Positions 8,334 through 17,195 are shown, counted from the stretch's first letter. The stretch: DNA of 57,461 nucleotides from Muribaculaceae bacterium (GCA_910573745.1 CAJSYI010000016.1:1-57461); one strand, 5' to 3'. The notes: a model not told the origin generated them from the sequence alone. Numbers and translations: made by a program.

Positions 8334-8867
8334 CTATTTTCCCGTCATTTTTGTGTAGAAGCTGTAGAGGGCTATGCCCGCGCTCACCGCGACGTTGAGC
8401 GAATGCTTGGTGCCGCTCTGCGGAATCTCCACTACAGCGTCGGCAATGTCGACGATGCGCTGGTCCACGCCTTCCACCTCGTTGCCGGCCACCAGAAGGT
8501 AACGCTCCCCGGCCTCCGGGACGAAGTCAGAAAGCGGCACGCTGCCGTGGGCCTGTTCCAGCGCGACCACCTTCCACCCCTCGCCCTTCATCCTTGCCGC
8601 CTCGGCGAAAGAATCGTCCGCATGCCGCCAGCGCACCGACTCGTCGGCGCCGAGGGCTGTCTTGGAGATCTCCGGATGAGGCGGACGGCCTGTGATGCCG
8701 GCAAGCACCACCTCGCCCACCAGGAAAGCGTCGGACGTGCGCAGCATCGAACCGACATTGTGCATCGAGCGCACATTGTCGGCCATCAGCGCGAGAGGCA
8801 GCTTGCGCATGCGGCGGTAATCGTCGGCCGACACACGCGTAAGCTCCAGTATGCTCTTCTTCTTCAC
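8334..8867 (-). CDS. SpoU/TrmH-family RNA 2'-O-methyltransferase
   Basis: The 177-residue protein has the knotted SPOUT methyltransferase signatures: NVGSMLRTSDAFLVGEVVLAG (motif 1, N-term), LVAGNEVEGV (motif 2) and IPQSGTKHSLNVAVSAGIALY (motif 3), which together bind SAM and form the trefoil knot. It methylates a ribose in tRNA or rRNA, but the exact target cannot be told from sequence. It lacks an extra N-terminal RNA-binding domain, as in TrmH/TrmL-like short members. It is 18 bp downstream of nadA and probably co-transcribed. Confidence 0.9.
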   Translation of the reverse strand: MKKKSILELTRVSADDYRRMRKLPLALMADNVRSMHNVGSMLRTSDAFLVGEVVLAGITGRPPHPEISKTALGADESVRWRHADDSFAEAARMKGEGWKVVALEQAHGSVPLSDFVPEAGERYLLVAGNEVEGVDQRIVDIADAVVEIPQSGTKHSLNVAVSAGIALYSFYTKMTGK

Positions 8868-8885
8868 TTCAAACGCATTATGCAG

Positions 8886-9821
8886 TCAGCTCAGCTCCAG
8901 CATCCTCTCGATCGGGCGCAGGGCCTTGGCGGCCGTCTCCGGATCCACCTTCACCTCAGGCATCCCGTCGCGAAGGCAGTCGCGCAGCTTCGCGAGCGTG
9001 TTGAGCTTCATGAACTCGCACTCGTTGCACCGGCACCCGGCATCCTCCGCCGGAGCGGGCAGGAACCTCTTGCCGGGGCACCCCTTCTGCATCTCGAAAA
9101 GGATGCCGCTCTCAGTAACCACGATGTACTCCTCGGCCGGATCCGTGCGTGCGAACTCAAGCAGGGCGGCGGTCGAACCCACCTTGTCGGCCACGAGCTG
9201 CAGCGGGCGGCGGCACTCGGGATGCACGAGCACCTTGGCTCCGGGATGCTCCTTCTTCATCTCAAGCACCTTCTCCAGCGAGAAACGGTCATGCACATGG
9301 CACGCGCCGTCCCAAAGCAGCATGTCGCGCCCCGTCACGGAACTGATGTATCCGCCGAGGTTCTTGTCCGGGCCGAAGATGATCTTCTCCCCCGCAGGCA
9401 GCGACTCCACTATCCGGCGTGCGTTGCCGGAAGTGACCACGATGTCGGTGTGGGCCTTCACGGCCGCCGACGTGTTGACGTAGCTGACCACGGTATGGCC
9501 GGGATGGGCGGCCACGAACGCCGCGAACTCCTCCGGGTCGCAGCTGTCTGCCAGCGAGCACCCGGCCTCCGCGTCGGGGATGAGCACCGTCTTGTCCGGA
9601 CAGAGGATCTTTGCCGTCTCGCCCATGAAATGCACGCCGCACATCACTATGACAGGCGCGTCGGTCTTGGCGGCCTGCTGCGCCAGGGCCAGCGAGTCGC
9701 CGATGAAGTCGGCAATCTCTTGTATCTCCTCGCGCTGGTAATAGTGGGCCATTATGAGCGCGCCTTTCTCTTTCTTGAGCCTCAGGATTTCATCCTTGAG
9801 AGCCTGAGCCGGGGTTTCCAT
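8886..9821 (-). CDS. nadA: Quinolinate synthase
   Basis: NadA condenses iminoaspartate (made by NadB, encoded here at 46243) with dihydroxyacetone phosphate to give quinolinate, the first steps of de novo NAD synthesis. The 311-residue protein shows the three-fold repeat architecture and the [4Fe-4S] cluster cysteines: Cys88 in GCSLADSC, Cys174 in GACHVH, and the C-terminal cluster GCRCNECEFM (263-268). Substrate-binding segments MAHYYQ, VVSYVNTSAAVKA and LVHPEC are intact. nadA and nadB are 36 kb apart in this window. Confidence 0.96.
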   Translation of the reverse strand: METPAQALKDEILRLKKEKGALIMAHYYQREEIQEIADFIGDSLALAQQAAKTDAPVIVMCGVHFMGETAKILCPDKTVLIPDAEAGCSLADSCDPEEFAAFVAAHPGHTVVSYVNTSAAVKAHTDIVVTSGNARRIVESLPAGEKIIFGPDKNLGGYISSVTGRDMLLWDGACHVHDRFSLEKVLEMKKEHPGAKVLVHPECRRPLQLVADKVGSTAALLEFARTDPAEEYIVVTESGILFEMQKGCPGKRFLPAPAEDAGCRCNECEFMKLNTLAKLRDCLRDGMPEVKVDPETAAKALRPIERMLELS

Positions 9822-10260
9822 TTCGTTTATTCAGGTTTAGAATGATTATCTGTAATAATAATGAATAACAATAATCAACAACAATAAAGTCTGTCGATAA
9901 ATCCGATAACTTCTGCCGGATTTGTTTGGAAATATGGGTTGTTGAAGTTGCACTACGGTTTATCTACACTCCGTCTACATCCGCCTTGTCTGACATTCAG
10001 TGCGATGCGGGCTTTATAGACACAATGTAGATAAATGCAAAGTTAATAAAATTCCGCCTTACCGGGCACTGTTTGCGGTAGAAAAACGCTTCAAAAACCG
10101 TCTTCGGCGGAATAAAAACGCGCGCCCCGGCCTTGGCACCGCTCCGCCGGGCGGCGCCTTCCCCTCTCCTGAACACGTTCTTGACAGGGTTTTCTACCGT
10201 TTTAAGGCCGTTATCGACACCTTTTCTACATACTAAACTCGTCATCGCCGGCACAGGAAA
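9822..10260. other. AT-richer intergenic region with inverted repeats
   Basis: No gene is supported between nadA and dtd. The region contains TTTATCTACA at 9959-9968 and its inverted copy at 10026-10035, the pair ATTCCGCC (10051-10058) and GGCGGAAT (10106-10113), and the pair CGGTAGAAAA (10076-10085) and TTTTCTACCG (10190-10199). A minus-strand -7 box TAACTTTG lies at 10038-10045 without a clear upstream box; it could drive nadA with a leader of about 200 nt. Confidence 0.4.
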
Positions 10261-10301
10261 CGACAAAAGCCACATGGCACCGCGCCATGCGGCTTTTGTC
10301 G
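10261..10301 (-). terminator. Strong hairpin after dtd
   Basis: An 18-bp stem with one mismatch (CGACAAAAGCC with GGCTTTTGTCG at its ends) and a 5-nt loop lies 54 bp downstream of the dtd stop codon. On the minus strand it is followed only by TTTCC, so it is terminator-like but lacks a long T-run. Confidence 0.6.
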
Positions 10302-10354
10302 CAGTGCGGACATGAAAACTCTTTTTATGTGCCGTGCGGAGGGCGGGATGCGGT

Positions 10355-10804
10355 TCAGAACGCGTCGGTGTCGGCGATGATGGTCACGGGGCCGTCGTTG
10401 ACGAGCGACACCTGCATGTCGGCCCCGAAGACGCCGCGGCCTACGGGGCGGCCTGTCAGTTCTTCGAGACGCCGGCAGAAGTGTTCGTAGAGCGGCAGGG
10501 CCTGTTCGCGCCCGGCCGCGTCGGCATACGACGGTCGGTTGCCGCGACGCAGCGAGGCGGCGAGCGTGAACTGGCTTACGGCCAGTATGTCGCCTCCCGC
10601 ATCGGTGCAGCTCAGGTTCATTGTCCCTTCTGCGTCGGGGAAGATGCGCATCGCGGCAGTCTTGCGCGCGAGCCTGTCGGCTTCGGCCTCCCCGTCGGCG
10701 CGCACCACGCCGAGAAGCACCAGCAGCCCTCTGCCTATGGAGGAGACGGCCTGTCCGTCCACGCTGACGGACGCTTCGGAGACGCGTTGTATCAGTGCCT
10801 TCAT
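10355..10804 (-). CDS. dtd: D-aminoacyl-tRNA deacylase
   Basis: Dtd removes D-amino acids wrongly attached to tRNA. From the ATG at 10804 the protein has 149 residues, the usual family length. It begins with MKALIQRVSEASVSVDG and contains the active-site SQFTLAASLRRGNRPSY block and the cross-dimer motif near VSLVNDGPVTI, which corresponds to the family NxGP(V/F)T signature. The same frame runs upstream to 11065 inside ldcA but is not coding there. The start overlaps the ldcA stop by 4 bp, indicating translational coupling. Confidence 0.95.
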   Translation of the reverse strand: MKALIQRVSEASVSVDGQAVSSIGRGLLVLLGVVRADGEAEADRLARKTAAMRIFPDAEGTMNLSCTDAGGDILAVSQFTLAASLRRGNRPSYADAAGREQALPLYEHFCRRLEELTGRPVGRGVFGADMQVSLVNDGPVTIIADTDAF

Positions 10805-11742
10805 CTCCGGCTCATTTTGAGGGTGGTCGTTTCGGGCGTGATGCTCAGGCGCGCCCAAGAGCCTTCGAGTATGGGCAGGTTCTCGCGCTGGTGCCCTGCG
10901 GGGAAGCGGAACGCCACGGGTATCCCTTCCAGCCCCCAGTCGAGTATCCTGGAGCGTATCATCTCCTCCATCGAAGGGAAGTTGCGGTCGGGGCGGTAGT
11001 CGGTGAAGGCTCCGAACACGAGTCCGGCCACGCGGTTGAGCGTCCCGTTGAGGCGCAGACGCCACAGCACACGTTCCACCTTATATATAGGCTCTGCTAT
11101 GTCTTCGAGGAAAAGGATTACGTCGTCGTCCGCCGGGCCGCATTTCAGCATGTCGAACCTTGTCGAGGCAAGGCCGTTGAGCACGGCGAGGTTGCCGCCC
11201 GCGATCCGCCCTTCCGCTTCTCCGCAGAAGCTGAGCGGGCCGGTCGGCAATGAGTGCTCGGTGTCGTCTTCCGATGTGAGCATGCGGAACAGGGCTTCCG
11301 TCGAGGGGTCGTCGGCGGGCTCTTCGGTGAGATGCTTTGCCATCGGGCCGTGGACGGAAGCGATTCCTGCCGAGCGGAGCATGGCGTGCAGGGCCGACAC
11401 GTCGGAGAAGCCGACGAGCCACTTGGCGTTGGCGCGGAGCATGGAGCCGGGGACGGCCGGGAGTATCCCGACGCACCCGTAGCCGCCGCGGGCGCAGAGC
11501 ACGGCTTTCGTCCCGGTGTCGTTCCAGGCTGCGGTGAAATCGGCTATGCGGCTCCTTTCGCCGGCGGCGAACGAGCCGTCGGCGGGGCCTTTGGCGTGGG
11601 GCATCACCACCGGGACGAATCCCCTTGCGGCTATGGCGCGTGCCGCCCCGTCCACGTATTCCGGCTTCACCGCCGACGCCGGGGAGATGATGGCTATCCT
11701 GTCGCCCTTGCGCAGCGGGCGCGGGAATATGATGCTGCTCAT
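10801..11742 (-). CDS. ldcA: LD-carboxypeptidase (peptidase S66 family)
   Basis: This 313-residue protein fits the S66 family, which trims the terminal D-Ala from murein tetrapeptides during cell-wall recycling. Family marks are RIAIISPAS near the N-terminus, ARGGYG, and the nucleophile motif GFSDVSALH; the later Glu and His of the catalytic triad lie in the expected C-terminal half (ledIAEPIYKVERVLWRL and GxxxGxFTDY-like GLVFGAFTDY). It overlaps dtd downstream and, unusually, the restriction endonuclease gene upstream, each by 4 bp. Confidence 0.92.
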   Translation of the reverse strand: MSSIIFPRPLRKGDRIAIISPASAVKPEYVDGAARAIAARGFVPVVMPHAKGPADGSFAAGERSRIADFTAAWNDTGTKAVLCARGGYGCVGILPAVPGSMLRANAKWLVGFSDVSALHAMLRSAGIASVHGPMAKHLTEEPADDPSTEALFRMLTSEDDTEHSLPTGPLSFCGEAEGRIAGGNLAVLNGLASTRFDMLKCGPADDDVILFLEDIAEPIYKVERVLWRLRLNGTLNRVAGLVFGAFTDYRPDRNFPSMEEMIRSRILDWGLEGIPVAFRFPAGHQRENLPILEGSWARLSITPETTTLKMSRR

Positions 11743-12839
11743 ATTTCAGATATGATTTTGTTCCATTGTTCCTTATGTTCAAACTTTACGGTTTCATCCG
11801 AATCCAACAGACTCACATAATTTTCTATGAATTCGGTTGGATTGTCCAAAAGTCTGAGATAATATTTCAAAGACGGCAGTATTCCGTTTATGACAATCTG
11901 GCATCCGTGTGTGTTCTTTATACGATTGATTTCAGATGCTATTTTATCTTCATCGCGTTTATTTATGCCCGATGTTGAAAGTATGTAATAACGGCTTACT
12001 TCGGTAGGCATAATCTTTTCTTTTGCCCGTTCTATGATGTCGAAGCTTACCGGAATGTTGTGTTTGACCTCCACGGATTCGAAAGGATTTCCGTCTTCGT
12101 CCGTTATGTCTATATCTCCGAGGCGTCCGCTTTGCGAGTCGGCTGATGTATGGTTTTCAAGCGGAAGAAGTTTTTTCCCTTCAAATCTCTTCACTTCAGT
12201 CATAAGGGATTGGTATATTGCATAAAAGGCAAGCACAGGCAATCTTGAAGTGCCTCTGCTTTGGTATTTGTGCGAGAAATGCCTGTCAAGCGCTTCCGTT
12301 ATTGATGATATTGAAAGGTTTTTAGGTTTGGCAAGTTCTGTTTTCTTTGAATCTCTTTTGTCGGCCAGCCTTGAGAAGAGATAATGTATTGCGGGTATTG
12401 TGTCAATGTTTTTTGTTTGGATTATGTCTATGGTTTCCAGAAATGCTTGTTTGAGTTCCTTCGGCCTTATCGCTCCTGGATAATCAAGTGTATAAGGAAC
12501 TTTTTGTTCCAATGAACGTGTGAGCCATCCGCTTTCGGCCATATTCGGAAAAGATTTGGACCTTAAAAACGGTGTTACGTGAAGACTGTCGAAAGTTCTG
12601 CCGGAATATCCTCCAGGAATGCTTTGCTGATGGCATCGTATGTCCTGTTGCGGATTAAGAGCCTTGTATATGAGGCTTGTGGCCACAACGGCCAATACCC
12701 CTTTTGAGTTTTCAGAAGACGCTATGATGTGGTCTAAGCGTTCTTTCAATTCGGAAGAGACATCCAGAAAGTCTGAATCCTGTCTTTTCGACAAAGACTC
12801 TTCATATAGTTTTTCCAAAAATACTTCGACATCGTTCAT
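11739..12839 (-). CDS. Type II restriction endonuclease (putative)
   Basis: A 366-residue protein partnered with a cytosine methyltransferase. The C-terminal region has a plausible PD-(D/E)xK nuclease site, GDIDITDEDGNPFESVEVKH (Asp242/Asp244, Glu257, Lys259). The N-terminal half, with VVATSLIYKALNP and GRTFDSLHVTPFL, is reminiscent of SacI-family enzymes, but I am not certain of the family and cannot give a recognition site. Base composition and codons are visibly more AT-rich than the flanking genes, pointing to acquisition by transfer. It starts inside the end of the methyltransferase gene (4-bp overlap) and ends inside the ldcA start codon. Confidence 0.7.
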   Translation of the reverse strand: MNDVEVFLEKLYEESLSKRQDSDFLDVSSELKERLDHIIASSENSKGVLAVVATSLIYKALNPQQDIRCHQQSIPGGYSGRTFDSLHVTPFLRSKSFPNMAESGWLTRSLEQKVPYTLDYPGAIRPKELKQAFLETIDIIQTKNIDTIPAIHYLFSRLADKRDSKKTELAKPKNLSISSITEALDRHFSHKYQSRGTSRLPVLAFYAIYQSLMTEVKRFEGKKLLPLENHTSADSQSGRLGDIDITDEDGNPFESVEVKHNIPVSFDIIERAKEKIMPTEVSRYYILSTSGINKRDEDKIASEINRIKNTHGCQIVINGILPSLKYYLRLLDNPTEFIENYVSLLDSDETVKFEHKEQWNKIISEI

Positions 12840-14014
12840 AACAACTGGTTTTTTATTTCACGAATTATCTCGTGTATCATCGGGATGCATACTGAATTTC
12901 CTATTTGCCGGTACTGTTCCGACAGGCTGCTGCTTCTGACAAACCCTTCAGGGAATCCCATTATTTTGTAGCATTCGTTTATGGTGAGCTTTCGCACCGC
13001 TTTTCCGTCATATATCCAAAACCTTCCTGAAGTCTCTTGTGAAGGTATCGCGGGATGTATGCCTTCTGTGGAATAGATGCGGTTTGGCTGCTTGTGGACG
13101 CGCGACAGATGTTCAGTTCCCGGACGCACACCGGCCTTGCGTATGTTTTTGTTGCGGTATCCGGCGAAGATAAGGCCCGAACGCTGTTGCCTTGTTTCGT
13201 CAAGAAGGGTATACGGTTCATTCAGGTATTCAAACTCTGTTGTTTCGGGATTGTCGAGTATGTCTTTCAGTTTTATCCTGTTTCTGCGTCTCACCTTGTC
13301 GAAATCGAATTCCTTTCCACGGTTTGCTACTATTATTATGCGTTCGCGGTTCTGCGCGACTCCGAAATCTGATGAATTCAATACTTTCCAACTGGTCTTG
13401 TATCCGAGTTCGGTAAGTCCATGCAGGATAGTGGACAAGGTGTTTCCATGGTCGTGATGGACGAGATGCTTGACGTTTTCCAGAAACACCACCTTGGGAT
13501 GTTTGGCCTTTATTATTCTGAACACAGAATAAATGAGCGTACCTCTTGTGTCTTCGAATCCTCTCATCTTTCCCGAAATGCTGAAAGGCTGGCAAGGGAA
13601 TCCTGCACACAGCACGTCATGTACGGGTATGAAATCCTCAGGAATAGAAGTTATGTCCCCGAAAGGGAATTCCCCGTAGTTCGCCTCATATACTTTTTGG
13701 GCGTAAGGGTTGAATTCGGATGAAAACACACATTTCCCCTTTTCCCATTGGAGCGGGATGCGGAACCCTCCTATTCCGGCGAAAAGGTCTATGAAAGTGA
13801 ATTCATAGTTATTGACCGGAGGGAAAGGAACATCAAAACATATCTCTTCTTGGAACAATGATGAGGTATGATATGCTGTGCCAGGCTCTGAGACGACTGG
13901 GTCAAAAGAGTCTATACGGTAGTTTTGGGGGCTTTGCAAAGAATGAGTCACAAATGCCTTCTCATTGCCGTCATAGACTTGTTCTATATACTTGTACAAT
14001 TCACTGAAACGCAT
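12836..14014 (-). CDS. DNA (cytosine-5-)-methyltransferase
   Basis: The 392-residue protein carries the m5C methyltransferase motifs in order: motif I FIDLFAGIGGFRIPL (about 74-88, SAM binding), motif IV AGFPCQPFSISGK with catalytic Cys141, motif VI VVFLENVKHL (Glu179), motif VIII QNRERIIIVA, a variable target-recognition region (about 235-330), and motifs IX-X (RKLTINECYKIMGFPEGF and QIGNSVCIPMI). It has an N-terminal extension of about 70 residues with no obvious domain. It is AT-rich like its partner endonuclease and protects the host genome from it. Confidence 0.95.
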   Translation of the reverse strand: MRFSELYKYIEQVYDGNEKAFVTHSLQSPQNYRIDSFDPVVSEPGTAYHTSSLFQEEICFDVPFPPVNNYEFTFIDLFAGIGGFRIPLQWEKGKCVFSSEFNPYAQKVYEANYGEFPFGDITSIPEDFIPVHDVLCAGFPCQPFSISGKMRGFEDTRGTLIYSVFRIIKAKHPKVVFLENVKHLVHHDHGNTLSTILHGLTELGYKTSWKVLNSSDFGVAQNRERIIIVANRGKEFDFDKVRRRNRIKLKDILDNPETTEFEYLNEPYTLLDETRQQRSGLIFAGYRNKNIRKAGVRPGTEHLSRVHKQPNRIYSTEGIHPAIPSQETSGRFWIYDGKAVRKLTINECYKIMGFPEGFVRSSSLSEQYRQIGNSVCIPMIHEIIREIKNQLL

Positions 14015-14054
14015 ATATGACTGTCATTTGAGATATTCTTTTGTAACGGGATTG

Positions 14055-14840
14055 TCAGTAGCAGAGGCAGGGGATGCCGGCGGCCTCCACACGGGCGGCG
14101 ATGGCGGCAAGCTCCTCCTTGGGCACTTTCTTCAGCCGTTCTTCCGGCGTGGAGCGGTCGAGGCTGTAGAGCATCACTTCCCTGGGGCCTATCTCCTTGT
14201 ATGCCTCGATGAGGGCGGCGACTTCCTCTGGCGTGGTGTTGTCCACCGCCGTTCCGTCGTGTTCGCCGCGCAGGAGCATGGTCTGTATGGTGGCCTGTCC
14301 CCGGAACTGCTTCAGGGCCTCCACCACGCGGCCTACGGTGAAGTCCTTGTCGCCGGGGCAGTCGATGAGGCGCATGGTCGGCTCCACGGCCGAGTCGAGC
14401 TTCAGTATGTTGTTGTCCACGCGCCTCAGGGCATCGGCCACCGCCGGGCTGAAGATGCGCGTCGAGTTGGACAGCACCGACACCTTGGCCCGGGGGAAAT
14501 GGCGGTCGCGCAGAGAGACCACCGCGTCTATTATCTCCGGGAACCGCGGATGGACTGTGGGCTCTCCGTTGCCGGAGAACGTTATCACGTCGAGCGGCTC
14601 CCCTTTCGCCTTCATGTCGGCGAGCCTGGCCTCGAGGTCGGCCTCCACCTTTTCGGGCGTGGGGAGTCCGGCCTTGCCCGGCCCCTGGGCGTTGTAGCCC
14701 GCCTCGCAGTAGATGCAGTCGAACGAGCACACCTTGCCGTCGGAAGGGAGCAGGTTCACTCCCAGCGACACCCCGAGGCGGCGGCTGCGCACGGGGCCGA
14801 ATATTGTGGAATGGAAGAGTATGGTCTGGTCTTTTGCCAT
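14055..14840 (-). CDS. Radical SAM protein
   Basis: This 261-residue protein has the radical SAM cluster motif CSFDCIYCEAG (CxxxCxxC), a GNGEPT segment after the second strand, and the triose-barrel pattern. It belongs to a widespread small family whose members carry FGPVRSRRLGVSLGVNLLP at the N-terminus; its substrate is unknown to me. It is divergent from rnpA, with a shared promoter region of about 100 bp. Confidence 0.9.
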   Translation of the reverse strand: MAKDQTILFHSTIFGPVRSRRLGVSLGVNLLPSDGKVCSFDCIYCEAGYNAQGPGKAGLPTPEKVEADLEARLADMKAKGEPLDVITFSGNGEPTVHPRFPEIIDAVVSLRDRHFPRAKVSVLSNSTRIFSPAVADALRRVDNNILKLDSAVEPTMRLIDCPGDKDFTVGRVVEALKQFRGQATIQTMLLRGEHDGTAVDNTTPEEVAALIEAYKEIGPREVMLYSLDRSTPEERLKKVPKEELAAIAARVEAAGIPCLCY

Positions 14841-14862
14841 TGTGTTTCGAGTTTGTGGAGTG

Positions 14863-14870
14863 CAAAGATA
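14863..14870 (-). promoter_or_regulatory. -7 box for the radical SAM gene
   Basis: On the minus strand TATCTTTG matches TAnnTTTG about 22 bp before the start codon. I see no good TTTG at the expected upstream spacing. Confidence 0.5.
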
Positions 14871-14911
14871 GGGATTTTGTACGGAAAAAACGCTGTGATG
14901 CGCCGCGATAT

Positions 14912-14942
14912 TTTGATAATCGGCGATAATTGACTATTTTTG
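14912..14942 (+). promoter_or_regulatory. Consensus promoter of rnpA-yidD
   Basis: TTTG, exactly 19 bp, and TATTTTTG match the Bacteroidetes housekeeping promoter. The first ATG of rnpA is only 5 bp after the -7 box, so the mRNA would be leaderless or translation would start at the second ATG. Confidence 0.8.
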
Positions 14943-14946
14943 CGGA

Positions 14947-15423
14947 ATGAAGGATATGGACGTGCAGAGAGAAGCGGCGGCCCTGCGGTTCCGCAAAGGA
15001 GAGAGGCTCAGGCTGCGCACGCTCGTGGAGCAGCTTTTCGCCAAGGGCGACAGCCTCTTCGAGTGGCCGCTGCGTGCCGTTGCGCGCCCGCTCGGCGCCG
15101 ACGCGCTCGGCGCCATGTTCAAGGGGCACGTCCCTGCCGGCACGGGACGGCTGCAGATGCTCGTCACGGTGCCGAAGCGCCGCCGCCGCCACGCCGTGGA
15201 CCGCGTGCTGATGCGCCGCCGCATACGCGAGGCCTGGAGGCTCAACCGCGCCGGGCTGCGCGCAGCCGTAGGCTCCGCCGGGGAGGTGCGCACGTTCTCC
15301 GTGGCGTTCATCTACCTGGCCGACAAGAACGTCGGCTATCCCAAGGTGGAGCAGTCCATGAAGAGGCTCCTGGCGAAGATGGAGAAGAGATATTTCCCCG
15401 ACGATGCGGAACGGCAGGATTGA
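14947..15423 (+). CDS. rnpA: Ribonuclease P protein component
   Basis: RnpA is the protein subunit that helps RNase P cleave tRNA 5' leaders. The protein has the basic RNR-type signature as [23 protein letters not shown], preceded by [20 protein letters not shown] and [10 protein letters not shown]. The first ATG (14947) gives 158 residues, while the ATG at 14956 fits better with the predicted transcription start near 14949. It overlaps yidD by 20 bp, the conserved rnpA-yidD pairing of bacteria. Confidence 0.95.
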   Translation: MKDMDVQREAAALRFRKGERLRLRTLVEQLFAKGDSLFEWPLRAVARPLGADALGAMFKGHVPAGTGRLQMLVTVPKRRRRHAVDRVLMRRRIREAWRLNRAGLRAAVGSAGEVRTFSVAFIYLADKNVGYPKVEQSMKRLLAKMEKRYFPDDAERQD

Positions 15424-15640
15424 CAGGCTTCTGACGGAGCTTCTCGTGCTTACGGTGAGGCTTTACCAAGGGGCCGTGTCGCCCCACCTGCCCGCCTCCT
15501 GCCGCTACACGCCGACATGCAGCCAGTACGCCGTGGAGGCACTGAGGAAGCACGGCCCCCTGAAAGGCTCGTGGCTCGCCCTGAGGCGCATATGCCGCTG
15601 CCATCCCTGGGGCGGCTCCGGCCACGACCCCGTCCCCTGA
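15404..15640 (+). CDS. yidD: Membrane protein insertion efficiency factor YidD
   Basis: A 78-residue protein with the full YidD core: [41 protein letters not shown] split over an N-terminal amphipathic helix and a Cys-containing turn, ending [15 protein letters not shown]. YidD assists YidC-mediated membrane insertion. Its overlap with rnpA supports co-translation. Confidence 0.95.
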   Translation: MRNGRIDRLLTELLVLTVRLYQGAVSPHLPASCRYTPTCSQYAVEALRKHGPLKGSWLALRRICRCHPWGGSGHDPVP

Positions 15641-15724
15641 AAAAGATTTCTTCGCTTGTGTCTGAAAAGGAGTGGTAAACCGTTTCGGCCGTGCGTAGGC
15701 ATCCTGCCGAAAGCCTTGTTCATC

Positions 15725-16120
15725 CATATCCCGATATGCTCCCTCCTCATAAAGTGCGCCTTAACAAAAAAATCCGCCACTCTGCGTTCAAGAGGCTGTT
15801 TAAAAATGCTTGTTAACGCAGAGCCGGAAGATTTGTGATGGATTTATCCCTTCAGCGAAGGAGCATAGCGGGCTATGAGACTGAGCCGAAGGGATAAAGA
15901 CGCGCAAAGGTTCCGGAATGACGGCAGGCATTCCTGCAAAGCCTCTTTAAAAGAATTTAATGTTTCAGTCAGAATGGTGCCTTTTCCGTTAATCCGCATT
16001 TAATCGTCGGTCACATATCCCGATATGCTCCCTCCTCATAAAGTGCGCCTTAACAAAAAATCCACCACTCTGCGTTTAACAATGATTTTTAAACAGCCTC
16101 TAACAATGGTTTTTAAACAG
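15725..16120. repeat. Older copy of the 311-bp element, split by a younger copy
   Basis: Positions 15725-15790 match the right part of the 311-bp element, and 16102-16120 continue with its terminal AACAATGG-TTTTTAAACAG end. The intact younger copy (15791-16101) is inserted between them. The left arm of the older copy is missing. Confidence 0.8.
15791..16101. mobile_element. MITE-like 311-bp inverted-repeat element, copy 1
   Basis: The element begins AGAGGCTGTTTAAAAAT and ends with the inverse, ATTTTTAAACAGCCTCT; the imperfect terminal inverted repeats extend about 33 bp into CTCTGCG(T)TTAACA. No open gene fits inside. An internal hairpin is formed by TTTATCCCTTC and GAAGGGATAAA, with CATAGCGGGCTATG at its centre. 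A second copy of exactly equal length lies at 18514-18824. No clear target-site duplication was found. Confidence 0.85.
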
Positions 16121-16178
16121 TTTTGCCATGGCGCCCAACATGGGCGGGGCGCAGGCAGGAGATGTCGCGGTTTTTTGT

Positions 16179-16186
16179 TAACTTTG
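16179..16186 (+). promoter_or_regulatory. -7 box before gluQ
   Basis: TAACTTTG lies 25 bp before the TTG start of gluQ. The upstream box is not clear. Confidence 0.5.
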
Positions 16187-16211
16187 CGTCGGCATAACGG
16201 TTCCGACGGAT

Positions 16212-17195
16212 TTGGACAGCAAGGACGGAAATATTAAGGGCGGGACGCCTCCGGTCGGGAGGTTCGCGCCGTCGCCGACGGGGAGGATGCACCTGGGCAA
16301 CGCCTTCACGGCTCTGCTTTCGTGGCTTTCGGCCCGCAGCCGCGGCGGCCGGTGGATACTGCGCATCGAGGATCTCGACCCGCAGCGTTCGAAGCCGGAG
16401 TATGCCGGAATGATCGAGGACGACCTCCTCTGGCTCGGCCTCGACTGGGACGAGGGGGGCGTTTCCGGCGCGGGGCCGCACGCCCCTTACCGCCAGAGCC
16501 TGCGCGGCGCACTGTACCGGGAATGCCTCGGAAGGCTGGAGGCCGCCGGGCTGACATATCCCTGCACATGCACGCGTGCCGACATCATGGCCACTCAGGC
16601 CCCGCACCAGAGCGACGGGCGCATAGTCTATCCCGGCACGTGCCGCCCCGCCGCAGGCGCGCCGCCGTCCGTCCCGGAAAGGCCGCACGCCGTGCGTCTC
16701 ATGGTCTCCGGCGAGGAGATAGGCTTCACCGACGGGATATGCGGCCCGCAGCGTTTCAACCTCGCCGACGAATGCGGCGACTTCGTGCTGCGGCGTGCCG
16801 ACGGCGCGTGGGCCTATCAGCTCGCCGTCGTGGCCGACGACGCCGCGATGGGCGTGACGGAGGTGGTGCGCGGCAACGACCTCCTCCTTTCCGCCGCCCA
16901 GCAGACATGGCTCTGCCGCCTTCTCGGCTTCGACCCTCCGGCATACGCCCATGTCCCCCTCGTCTGCAACGCCGAGGGGCGGCGGCTTTCCAAGCGCGAC
17001 TCCGGGGCGGGCATGGAGGAGCTGCGGCGGCGTTTCACCGCCGCCGAGACCGTAGGCATCCTCGCGTGGCTCGCCGGGCTGCGTCCGTCCCCGGCGCCCT
17101 GCATGCCCTCCGACCTCCTGCCAGGCTTCTCCGTCGGCACGGTCGCGTCCGCCCCCTGCGTAGCCCTTCCCGCGAAGCTGTTCCCGCGCCCGTAG
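16212..17195 (+). CDS. gluQ: Glutamyl-Q tRNA(Asp) synthetase
   Basis: GluQ-RS is a shortened glutamyl-tRNA synthetase that attaches glutamate to queuosine in tRNA-Asp. The 327-residue protein has the class I HIGH motif as MHLGN, FAPSPTGRMH at the start, the zinc-binding pattern CTC...YPGTC, VRGNDLL, and a KMSKS-like RRLSKRD. It lacks the anticodon-binding domain of full GltX, as expected. The best start is TTG at 16212, since no ATG precedes the conserved region. Its last 89 bp and 9 bp beyond are repeated at 18416-18513. Confidence 0.92.
   Translation: MDSKDGNIKGGTPPVGRFAPSPTGRMHLGNAFTALLSWLSARSRGGRWILRIEDLDPQRSKPEYAGMIEDDLLWLGLDWDEGGVSGAGPHAPYRQSLRGALYRECLGRLEAAGLTYPCTCTRADIMATQAPHQSDGRIVYPGTCRPAAGAPPSVPERPHAVRLMVSGEEIGFTDGICGPQRFNLADECGDFVLRRADGAWAYQLAVVADDAAMGVTEVVRGNDLLLSAAQQTWLCRLLGFDPPAYAHVPLVCNAEGRRLSKRDSGAGMEELRRRFTAAETVGILAWLAGLRPSPAPCMPSDLLPGFSVGTVASAPCVALPAKLFPRP

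Noticed and set aside
9959..10199. Chromosome origin (DnaA boxes)
   Set aside because: Only two inexact TTATCTACA sites, no AT-rich unwinding stretch with box cluster, and no dnaA or dnaN nearby.
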